Origin: Fratercula arctica
Taxonomy: Eukaryota > Chordata > Aves > Charadriiformes > Alcidae
Assembly: GCA_947846985.1 (NCBI GenBank)
Contig: CANTUZ010000006.1
Location: 49,519,207-49,583,206 of the forward strand
DNA: 64,000 nucleotides
Direction of reading: 5' to 3'
Part shown: in pieces, positions 49,870 through 59,471 of the stretch
Layout of the letters: each line of letters opens with the position of its first letter
How positions within the stretch are numbered: position 1 is the first letter of the stretch
The notes under the pieces: generated by a model
What the model saw: the letters and a program-made list of their open reading frames with translations, nothing else
What the model was told of the DNA's origin: nothing
Databases searched by the model: none
Made by a program: the position numbers and the translations under genes

Positions 49870-50290
49870 AGCCAGGAGCCCGTGAGGGCGATCCCTGGGC
49901 GGCTGGGCCTGTCCCACAGCGGGGCAGGCAGGGCCGGGCGGCGGTGGCCATGTTTAGCTCATCGGGGAGTTCGGGGTGGGCCCGAGCGAGGGACCCTGGG
50001 CCAGCTGCAGCCCGGAGCGGTCAGACAGGGCCACGGTGACGAGAAGTGACACTCAAAACAAAGAAATTCCTCGCCGCAACGCTCGCCCGCCCAGGGAAAG
50101 GCGGCGGCGGCCGCCCATTGCCATGGGGACGGCGCCATCTCGCGGCGGCCGCGCCGATGGCGGGCGGGAACCGCCGCCATGTCCCCGGCGGCGCCATCGG
50201 CCTGTCCCTGAGGGAGTCGGAGGGCCCCTACGGGGTCATGACAGGAGCCAGCCCCAAAGCAGGGACAAGGAAATTCCAGTCTTAGAGGAA
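49870..50290. promoter_or_regulatory. Isolated CpG island with YY1-like motifs; candidate promoter
   Basis: The block is GC-rich and CpG-dense in an otherwise CpG-poor window: I count about 21 CpG in the 120 bases 50101-50220. It contains several GCGCCAT/CCGCCAT/ATGGCGG words, including ATGGCGGG at 50157-50164 and CCGCCATGT at 50174-50182, which match the YY1 core. There is no TATA box, as is usual for CpG-island promoters. In birds such islands commonly mark transcription start sites, often bidirectional. No recognised first coding exon adjoins it, so it may serve a long non-coding RNA, an alternative first exon or a distant gene. Confidence 0.6.
50157..50285 (+). other. 42-codon ORF inside the CpG island
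   Basis: ATG at 50157 opens a frame with G at +4. It starts MAGGNRRHVPGGAIGL and ends at TAG 50283-50285. Third codon positions are strongly G/C, but so is the whole island, so this is not proof of coding. The frame is also open upstream to an ATG at 50046. A different frame, 49976-50554 (192 codons, arginine- and proline-rich), overlaps it, showing how easily frames stay open here. The protein is not recognised. Confidence 0.15.
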
Positions 50291-51736
50291 GAACCGCTCA
50301 CTGAGAAAATGTGCCATTTTGGGGAGCTGGGGCAGGCATGTTCACCCTGCACTCCAGCACACCTCAGGGGTCCCCAGCTGTGGGGAACCTCCACCATGGG
50401 AAGCCAGTGCGTGACGCCGAGGCAGCCAAAATCATCCCGTATGATGGCAGCTTTGGTCAATCATAAACAAAGCCCTGGCTCTTGGGTGGAGAAACGCTGT
50501 CTCCATCTGAGGAATCCCTGCTTGCTCACCCGAGGTTGCACCTGGCTGCAGTGACTCGCCCGAGCAGGCTGTGAAATGGCCGCCTTGGGCAACACGGCCC
50601 TGCGAAATGATTTTTTTCAAACAGATTATCGCAGGAAGATCAATAGTATTGTCAAACATCACAAAACTATAGCACGCGTGGGGTTTTCTTGAAGAAAATG
50701 TGGAGCAGAGGGTGTTCTGGGTCTCTCTTTAAAAAAAGGATTTTTTAAAAAAAAAGGGAAAAGAAGAAGAAGGGGGAACAAAAGACCAGAGAGGAAAACA
50801 ATGTTTAGTATTTTACTGAATAGGAGGGAAAATTTCAACCCCTTCCTTCACCAATTCACTTTTCACCTTCATAACATTATTGAACTAAATTAACTTGACT
50901 ATTGCCAAGCCACGTAGCTACCTGGCAGTCCCAAGGGACAGGTGAGATCCATCACTCCCAATCCTGTCTGGAAAGCAAAGGACAGTATATTCTGCCTCTT
51001 TAAAAGAAACTGCACAGATGCCTTCCACCATTTTCTGCACCATTAAGATTCATGTCCAACAGTTACAGCTATATGGGCTGGACCCATTGTGGAAAAATTA
51101 CTGCTGATTGCAATGAATTTACAATCCAGCCCCCTCTAAGTACGGATTGATTCCTCTGTTCCTATTTTGCTCTTTTGCTGCCCAAGAGTAAATTTTTCTG
51201 CTTCCAAATATTACAGAGTAGCCTCCAGGCTTTTCATGGTTACTAGTATTTTACGTCATCCTTTAATCTTCTGTGAATCACTTTGTAACGTCTTTTCTAA
51301 AATGCCCTTTTCCAGTTGCTCTCTGCTTTCCCAAGGATTGCGCTGCTCGTGTGAGAACAAATTTAAATTGCATTGATCTCTGTTCCCAAACGAAGCTGAG
51401 TACAGTCAGCTCCACTGTTCGCGGAGTTCATTAGTACTTCATTGCAATGGACATTACTTCACATGTATTTATACTGTATAAAACAGTGTATATTAACATA
51501 TACGCTGTATATGGCCCGAGCCCATAGAGTACTTTCAGAGCTGAAAGACTAACAGGGAAAAAGTCTGAAGGCAGAAATCCCAAAATTAGACTTGGAAAGC
51601 GTCACATAACTTATAGTTTTAACTCAAGAAACCTGAGTTTGTAACAGTGAAGTCAGTAACGCTGGATCACAGAGCTGGAGTGTGTAAAGCTGTGCAAAGC
51701 ATCCACTCTCTCTTTAAGTTAGCAGATCAGACCTGA
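50291..51736. other. Non-coding stretch, no gene seen
   Basis: G+C falls off away from the CpG island. A-rich sequence occurs near 50728-50775. No recognisable gene or repeat. Confidence 0.5.
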
Positions 51737-51741
51737 CAGTC
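51737..51741. repeat. Target-site duplication, left copy (CAGTC)
   Basis: CAGTC lies directly before the TG of the solo LTR and is repeated exactly after its CA end at 52337-52341. Confidence 0.8.
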
Positions 51742-52013
51742 TGTGCTTGTTTTGGCTGGGATAGAGTTAATTTTCTTCGTAGTAGCTGGCATGGGCTATA
51801 TTTTGGATTTGTGCTGAAAACAGTGTTGATAACACAGAGATGTTTTAGTTATTGCTGAGTGGTGCTTACACAGCGTCAAGGCCTGTTCTGCTCCTCGCAC
51901 TGCCCCACCAGCAATGGGCTGGGGGTGCTCAAGGAGTTGAGAGGGGACACAGCTGGGACAGCTGACCCCAACCGACCAAAGGGATATTGCATACCATATC
52001 ACCTCCTGCTCAG

Positions 52014-52021
52014 TATATAAA
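52014..52021 (+). promoter_or_regulatory. TATA box of the solo LTR
   Basis: TATATAAA lies about 270 bases into the LTR, followed by a purine-rich stretch. Its position, 183 bases before the ATTAAA signal, fits a U3 promoter. It could still drive transcription rightward into flanking DNA. Confidence 0.6.
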
Positions 52022-52203
52022 GCTGGGGGAAGAAGAAGGAAGAGGGGGGATGTTCAGAGTGATGGTGTTTGTCTTCCCAAGTCACCGTTACGCGTGATGG
52101 AGCCCTGCTTTCCTGGGGATGGCTGAACACCTCCCTGTCCATGGGAAGTAGTGAATGAATTCCTTGTTTTGCTTCACTTGTGTGCGCGGCTTTTGCTTTA
52201 CTT

Positions 52204-52209
52204 ATTAAA
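52204..52209 (+). terminator. Poly(A) signal of the solo LTR
   Basis: ATTAAA is followed by T-rich sequence (CTGTCTTTATC), giving the expected R-U5 arrangement about 130 bases before the LTR end. Confidence 0.55.
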
Positions 52210-52336
52210 CTGTCTTTATCTCAACCCACGAGTTTTCTCACTTTTAGTCTTCTGATTCTCTTCCCCCATCCCACCGGGGGAGAATGAGCGAGCGGCTGCA
52301 TGGTGCTCGATTGTCAGCTGTGGTTAAACCACGACA

Positions 52337-52341
52337 CAGTC
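52337..52341. repeat. Target-site duplication, right copy (CAGTC)
   Basis: Exact copy of 51737-51741, directly after the terminal CA of the LTR. Confidence 0.8.
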
Positions 52342-54195
52342 ACAGACTTGTTCACTGATGACTCTGAGCAAATCATTTACGGCCAAAGTTGTGCAAATCC
52401 TCAATTTTACCCTATTGGTCTGTCCTGAATATCTGTCCTTTAAGGATGAATAGCCTTGTGCTAAGAACTGGAAGTCCTGCCTCCGTGTCTGCACATCTCC
52501 CCGCACCACCAGGAGCTGTGATAATGAGACTTAGCCATGAAACACCACCATTGTGGAAATGCCTTCCAACGATCATTCAAAGAGGAAAGTATTTAAATGA
52601 ATACTTTCAGCCTGGCACAAGCAGGGCACGGGAATTGAGATAGCCATCAAACTGTGGTCTGCAAGCCACTGATGCTCCATAGTGGAAGGATGGGGATCAC
52701 AGAGTCATATTAAACAGCTAACCCGATAACATCTTCAGCTGCAAAGCTGTGTTTCAATGAAAAGGTGAAAAAAAGAGATGCAATTAGACGGTCTGTCAGT
52801 AGGAAGCGTGAACAACAGTAGAACTAAGAATTTGACTGGGCTTGGCCAACATTTATTAAAAGCTGACTTTGAAAGGGAAAGTGTCAATACTGCACAGATG
52901 AATGGGGGTGACACAATGGCATTATAGTTACCAGGAGAGTAGTGAGGCAAAGGCCATCGCAAGCCTGCTTTGGAGAGAAAGAGATATATTGAGCTAAAAA
53001 ATTCTTCTGTGCAATACATTAGCAGCAACACATCAACTGGAACATTAACTCTGCAAAATATATAATAGTGGCCCATCTTGTATTTGACCTCCTGCATGGA
53101 TTAGATGGACTAAAATGATTTTCTCCTTCTCCAGCTTCTGAGATGCTCTAATTCAAGGATAAACGCATACAGATGGAAGAAAAACATGTTGACATGTCAG
53201 CACAGAGCTGCTTCCAAATGAACAAAAAAAGGGAAAACAAATTTTATTTAAAGCTTCACAGAGAAATCTGTTTCCCACTGTAACAGCTCCCTGGTGTGCA
53301 AAGGGCCACACTCAGTGAATGAATTGATCAGCAAAACATGTCAGTGAGGCAAGCGCAGCAAATCAGTAATGGCCTTGTCTTGAAGAATTAAAGCCTGACC
53401 AGAGCACTGCTGGGCTAGAGCTGTCCTGAGCTCCTTGCAATGCCCTGCGCTAAGGCCAAAAGACACAAAAATATGCCTATATTGCCAGTACACTTGCAGT
53501 GTCTGCGCACTGGAGAGTAGGGACTTTCAGTGCCCTTGTCCTTCTGAGCACCCTCCCAGCCGTGACCAGCTTTCCACCACAGCTCCTGCTGTTTGGGCAC
53601 AGCGTGGAATAGCTGGGCCAGTGGTTGTGTGCCCTACAACTACACTACCGAGTCGGCCTCCAGCTGGGAATCCCTCTAGTTCACCTCGGTGTTAAAATTG
53701 CAATGTTGGCATCTTCATGCAGCAATGGAGTAACCGGTTGTCTTTTGGCTTGAAGGCAATGTGCCCATCCGCCTGCAGCCAGCTCTCTTAAGTGGTCAGG
53801 TCTTGCACCCCCCACTGCCAGGGCATTTCCAGGAGAGCAGATCCATGTCCCTGACAATCAGCTGTCTGCAGGGCCTGTTTCTTTCATCCAAAGATTTGCC
53901 TGAGATGGTGCTAACAGAGTTCAGGCTGTTTTCAGTGAAAGATGTAGTCTTTGCCTCGCATAGACTGGGTACAAATACTCAAGAACAGTTAAACTTCCAT
54001 TGCTGTCGATTTTCAGCACCTGTTAATCGCCAAACTTTCCAGGTTAAACCATTCCAACACAGTTAGACAGTTCCACAATCACATGAGAGAACCTGCCTCC
54101 GCACACCTCCTTTCCCCATAGACAATGTCCTGAGCCACCTGTTCCTACCACAAGCCTGGTGCCACCACTGTCACAGCCAACCTTCTTAGAGACCT
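52342..54195. other. Non-coding stretch, no gene seen
   Basis: Frames at 53097-52735 (minus), 53435-53695 and 53761-54066 (plus) have no recognised domain. No dispersed repeat is identified. Confidence 0.5.
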
Positions 54196-54275
54196 GGTTC
54201 AGGGAGTTAAATGGGCAGTAAAGTAACTCCACAGATAGAGAGTGAACGTTTTCTGCCCATTTAACTCCCTGAGCC
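54196..54275. repeat. Near-perfect inverted repeat / hairpin (80 bases)
   Basis: The left arm TCAGGGAGTTAAATGGGCAG (54199-54218) is the exact reverse complement of the right arm at 54253-54272, giving 20 perfect pairs. Below them a T-G wobble and two more G-C pairs extend the stem to 54196/54275. Three further A-T pairs lie beyond one mismatch toward the loop. The gap between the perfect arms is 34 bases. On RNA this would fold into a stable stem-loop of precursor-microRNA size. It may instead be a local inverted duplication or a small palindromic transposon. No known microRNA is recognised. Confidence 0.85.
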
Positions 54276-57200
54276 CGCTCACCGTGTGTGCAGGCAAGCA
54301 GCAACGCAAAAGAGAGTATGTACAGAGTAAGATGTAATCATATAATTAATTGTAGTTACAGCTAAATATATATTATGCTCAAGTATTAATGAAATTAATA
54401 CACAGAATGATACAGAGAGGGAAGAACAGGACAATTTCACTATTTTTGGTAGTAACAAGCCTCTAGGTTGACTCTAAACCATGTCCTTGCTTGCATGTAT
54501 AGCAGGGTTTGGTAATCCTGATAAAGTGACCTATGCTCCTGGCAATGCTGCATTAATAAAGAGGAAGAAAATATTCTGCTCCAAGCTCTATAAAGACCCT
54601 TTGCAACCAGTAGCTTAAATATAATTGTGCTGGAATTACTCCACTGACTTTCCTTCATAAAGTGACCAGCTCTGTGAACGGTGAGAGAGTACAAAACCAA
54701 ACAAATCCATAGCTGGCAATTACTCCAAACACCTGTACCAGCCAGGCTCATTAAAAGTAATTGGGAGGCATGTAAATGATGTTCTACCGTTGACCTGGCT
54801 CAATTATCTGGAGTTGGTGTGTCAAGCTTTTAACCAGCCACAAAGGCAGCATTGCTGGATGCTTTTTTTGAGAGAAAATGATAAAGGGTGAAAAGAAGCA
54901 AGGTGCCATGTAACTCCATGTCGTGCCAGACCAAAGGGAGCACTCATAAAGGAATAATCCAAAAAGACTCTTCCAAACAAAAAAAAAAAAGGGGTTGCTC
55001 CTATGTTCGTTGTAAAGGCCTGGGTTTATACACAAGTACTTCAGTGGCATAACTCAATTATCCTGTCCCTCTGAAAACAGTTCTTATTCTTTGTACAGTG
55101 TTTTAAGACCTCAGTCTTGAAACCTTGGCCAGATTCTGCTCTAGGGAGGAGAGACATGCATCTAACTTTGCCTTCTGGTTGGGGGTGAGGGCTACTTCTG
55201 CCCAGTGAGCAGTTTCCAGCTTAGAGGAGATGGGTAAATCAGGGCTGGGGATGGGCTGGGGACACTCCTGCCTCTCCTGGGCTTGCATCCCAAGGCCATC
55301 ACTTAGGGAATGACCGCTGTTTGGCAGTCGGGATGGAAACGCTCTCTGGTTTCCTACTAGCTGTGAGGAGCGCACACATAGGAAAACTCCTTCAGAAAAC
55401 AAGACTTGGAGGAGATGCTGACTGCAGTTTTCAAGGAGCACCAAGGATACATCCATGCCTGCCCCATTGGGCCCGAGGGGATGTGGGAATCGAATGCCTT
55501 TAGGCTTCTTTGAATGTCCCAGGCAGAAAGTAGAAGGCTCCTTTCTCCCGTGAGCTGATTTGGTACCTTTATCTGTGATCTGTGTGTCTCCTTGCGTGAC
55601 TTTTAAAAAGCCCATCAGTGTATCACCTCAGCGCGGGGAAACGGAAAGCTGCAATAGCAGGATGTCACAGGAAGGGTTAAGGTCGGGGGGAATTATATTC
55701 CCTTTAATAGGAGCACTGTCAGCCTTACTGCCTGCAGCAGTTCTTTCACACCTCTGCTACTGGATACAGCGTTTTCTGGCTATGGGCTCAAAAGGCAGAT
55801 TTCATTTACTCGGGTGATGGAACGACCTTAATTTCTGTCAGCCTCCCTGAAGTAGTTCCAGATTTATTCTGAGGCAAGGGGAGAATCTGATCCTAACTTT
55901 TTGAAAACAAATGAGTTTACTACACCCTGGGAATTTTCAAATGTGACACGTCCATCAGTTTTCCTTTCTGACTAACATTTGGCAAAATGTCTCCGTCAAA
56001 ACTTTTTAATTCAAACCAAATTGTTTGTTATTTGTTCCAAACCATGTATTAAATGTCAGTGTCAAAGTTTCCATGCAGCCTTTGTGGGCACGCAGGCGGA
56101 GCTACCCCATGACCTACTCCGAGGAACAGCCCTGGAGCTTGGAGAAGCCCAAATCCACCGAGGCGAGGGTGTGAAAACACAGCTGGGACCAGCAGCTTCT
56201 GCTGCCACAGTAAATCCCACTTTGCCCCTCTGCCCCTCCCCCTGGCCTTAAAGTCTTTAGAGGTGAAATCATGAGCTCTCCTTCTCACTGCAGTTCTTTT
56301 TTGGCACTAAAAATCCCTCTGAGGCGATGACGGTTTGGCATATTTTCCCTGTCAGCCCATCAAGCTCTTAAAAAATTAAGTTATTAATCATCTAAACATT
56401 CACCTCCGCTGCACTGGGGCTTTCTGGCCAGAAAGTCCCATAGGTGGTTATTTCAAATATGTCTCTGCTTCCACTGAAGGCTTCTGAATTAAAAAATACC
56501 TGAAGTATGGACAAATGCACCTTGTGATAATTACTGCCTAGCACATTACTTTTAAAGCAGTCAGCTGAGCTTCTAGTTTATATTTCACTCATTTGCTCAC
56601 TTGGTCCAAAAAAAGCCCAACCACTAACCCCACACTCATCACATAGTTTATCTGAGGTCTAGACACACAGCAAAGCATTGCCTGCAAGGAGGGAGAGAAG
56701 TTCACAGCAAAATTGTTTTGTTAACGGATGTATCAATGGAAAAAGTTAGTAACTGGGAGTGTTCTCTTTTTCCCTGTCTTGCAGTTGCTACTAGTGCTGG
56801 TCTTTAGGGTGTAGCTTTCCTCTTGGGCTCCTGTGTTTGTTTTACGTATTGCTTTCCTCTTCCTTTTGGTCAGGAGCCTTTTTACGATCAGGCAAGATAG
56901 TACTGAGCAGCAGCACGGAACCTGCAGGACAAAATGAGCCTTTGCCTTAAATATCCAAGAGACAAATGGGGGTAAGTAGAAACAAATGGATTCAGCTGTT
57001 TGGGCTGGGGAATCGCTGTCAGTTCGTTATTCGGAAGTTACTAACAACTAGGAGGTTGGATTTGTTTTGGTTTTTTTTCCCCCTATTTGACTGCAATGTT
57101 AAGAATTTAACTGAAGTCCGGCATGGAAATATACTGAAGTTGTAATTGTGTTCAGGCCTTTAGTAGGGATTATGGAGTTGGTTAGGACAGAAATCCTTTA

Positions 57201-58400
57201 AACTGGGTTTCCTATGCCTTCATGGCAGACCTTAAACACATTTTCTCTCCTCCTTTTTCCCCGTCTCTGTATTTCTGATCCACTGTGCACACTATACCTA
57301 ATCAGAGAGTTTATCCTGCTCCTATTATCTTCCTGTATTTCGTATGTATGTATTTGCTCAGCTGTATTGAATCCAATTATAAAAGCGGGGTGCAGAGGGC
57401 AGTTTCTGGATGCACGATGAATCTCTGTAACTAATAAAATACAGCACCTGCTCTGCTGGAAGTATCAATGTAAAGCCAGAGTTGACAGGGTAAGTGATCC
57501 CACTTCATAATCCTATAATGTTGATACAATTTGGTGCTACTGGCACAAAAGAGATACTCAGAGCTAAGCTGGACTTTGAGATAAATTGGAAATGGTGTCT
57601 TTAAAGGGAAACCACTCAGTACAGGATTTGATGACATGCAGATCTTTTACTCGTAAGGTGTCATATCTGGCAGTTGGGTGGATGAAAATAGTGTTGTTTA
57701 TTGTGTTGTACCAATGTGGCGAGTATTTCAGTTTAGAGAAGAAAGGGATGCATGTCCAAACAAGACTCCACATGTGCATCAAGAACAGGCAATAAAAGGC
57801 TAAACAGTCTTGACATCCTTTCTTTCTGGTTTCTAAATCATCTTTTAAGTATCTTGAAATTTACTGAGATTGAGGGTTTTTTTCTGTACTATTTAATGAA
57901 TTCTGATATCAAATCTGAAGTGACATTAGTTTTGCATGCGCTCCTATGGTATGTTTTTGGCGTCCAACAGCATTATCATGGTTTTTAGAGCCAGGTTTCC
58001 AGACTCAACTGCCAAAAAAGAAATCATTGCTATTTACTGTTGGCTGATCATTCAATCTTATGTCTATTTAAAAGTTTGCTAGGAAAATATTGGCAACAAA
58101 CAATCGCAGGTCAGAGACCACAAAGTTACTTCATATAGGAAATAGAATGAATATTTTGTAGAATCTATAAGCTTTTTAGGTTAGTTTCTCCTTCTGTTCA
58201 CGTAGACCGTATGCTGTGCTCCCTAATATTGTGAAGCAGCAGAAAGCAGAGTTGCGGTTTGGTGCATGAAGGATATGTAACTTATGAGAGGTGTTAGAGA
58301 GGGACAAACCTTGAACTGGGGACATAGGAATTATCTTTCTGTTGGTCACATTACCCCTGGCTTCTCCCGTTCTCCTCCTGCCTGACCTCCTCTCCCATGT
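54276..58400. other. Non-coding stretch, no gene seen
   Basis: The longest frame (55615-55103, minus, 170 codons) has no recognised domain, transmembrane segment or splice framing. An A-run lies near 54979-54990. Nothing else is supportable. Confidence 0.45.
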
Positions 58401-58505
58401 AGACCCAAAGCTCTTTGGGGCAGGGACCTTCCCTGACAGGGTGTTCATACAGTGCTTGCAAGTGTCTTGCTCTTACTTAGCGGCATAGTACAGATAATAA
58501 ATCAG
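58401..58505 (+). repeat. Possible ancient L2/MIR-type repeat tail
   Basis: The words AAAGCTCTTTGGGGCAGGGACC, then CATACAGTGCTTG, CTTAGCGGCATAGTACAGATAATAAAT occur in the order of the conserved 3' block of old amniote L2/MIR-like repeats (AAGCTCTTTGGGGCAGGGAC, GTACAGTGCCTAGCAC, ATACAAATAATAAAT). The copy is diverged but keeps the full word order. Confidence 0.55.
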
Positions 58506-59021
58506 ATGTGCTGGCTTTATTCATCCTTTTCCATAGCAAGAAGTTCACTAAAGTTGATGGAAGTTTTTATATGACAAAGTGTGACGGTCAGTTCATTGGT
58601 TTCATGGAAACACTGAGTTAAACTGCATTTTTGCTGGCAAATCCGTGCCCAGACAGCTGAGTCACTCTGCACAAAGCAGCAGCTATGGCTCCTTTGAACA
58701 TTTACTTTGCCAAAGTACATCCTTCCTCTTCCACCAACGCCTCCCATGTGTTTCTTGCTGCAGATGTTTGCTTTTCATACACTGCACTGAAATAGAGACG
58801 GAGGCAGTTACACTTCCAAGCCATCAAACTGGTAACAAGGGAGGAGAGAGAAAGTCCCGTGCCAGGAGCAAAGCCAGAAGACAGGCCTGGGTTATGTTGA
58901 TAACCTCAAACCACTGATACAGACAAAGAAACAGGGATGCAGGATCATTATTAACCTGTATAGTTATTTTCACAGCCTGATTTTAAACTCAGTTATACCA
59001 GTGAGTATTTCTACTGGCTTT

Positions 59022-59280
59022 TCAGTTTTGCTTTTCGCACAGCTTGAAATGCTGCCCACAGCCTGTGTAAAATCTGAAGGGACAGGTTTTGGATTCGTGG
59101 AGGTAACGGGCTGCAGTCACCAAAGCCATGTCGAGGTACTCGGGGTGAAGCAGGACCAGCCCCCCCTTCTCTCCTGAACTCTCAGCTAGAGCACAGACCT
59201 CGCATTTCTGCTCTGAGCGGTTCGTACTGAGAAGTCCCTCAGCTCCACACATTTTGCCCTGAGTTATTCTAGTTGGATTT
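59022..59280 (-). other. Candidate terminal exon (minus strand), unrecognised
   Basis: On the minus strand a pyrimidine-rich acceptor (CTGCCTTTTTATTTTAG, AG at 59282-59281) precedes 85 open codons ending in TGA. The codons between about 59170 and 59060 favour C or G in third position (words VLLHPEYLDMALVTAARYL and CPFRFYTGCGQHFKLCEKQ). The peptide has seven cysteines. Upstream the frame stays open through an apparently hydrophobic, non-coding-looking part to 59471. No poly(A) signal is evident within about 100 bases after the stop and no protein family is recognised, so it may be chance. Confidence 0.18.
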
Positions 59281-59471
59281 CTAAAATAAAAAGGCAGAAT
59301 CACGCTAACTGTAGAAGCAGAGGCTAAGAAAAATAATATGCAAAGAAGAGTACACAAAATGATATCCACTTGTAAAATAAAAGTGTGCTGGCAGTCAGCG
59401 GGGAATAAAGAAAAAGAATCACTAGAGTAGCCAACTAGAAAAAAAAAAACAGCATAATACTTGATAGTCAC

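Larger units (their letters stand above)
51742..52336 (+). mobile_element. Solo LTR of an endogenous retrovirus (595 bp)
   Basis: The element begins TGTGCTTG and ends ACGACA, so it has the TG...CA termini of an LTR, and it is flanked by a perfect 5-base duplication (CAGTC). Inside, in LTR order on the plus strand, are a TATATAAA promoter box (52014-52021) and an ATTAAA poly(A) signal (52204-52209). The opening GTTTTGGCTGGGATAGAG and closing GGTTAAACCACGACA words are ones I associate with a widespread avian LTR family. No gag, pol or env sequence adjoins it, so the internal part was lost by recombination between the two LTRs. The 5-base duplication points to an ERVL-like group, by inference. 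Confidence 0.9.

Noticed and set aside
49976..50554. 192-codon plus-strand frame across the CpG island
   Set aside because: Long frames are expected in GC-rich DNA because stop codons are AT-rich. The arginine/proline-rich sequence reflects composition and at least one other frame is open over the same bases.
55103..55615. 170-codon minus-strand frame
   Set aside because: No recognisable family, signal peptide or splice sites at its edges.
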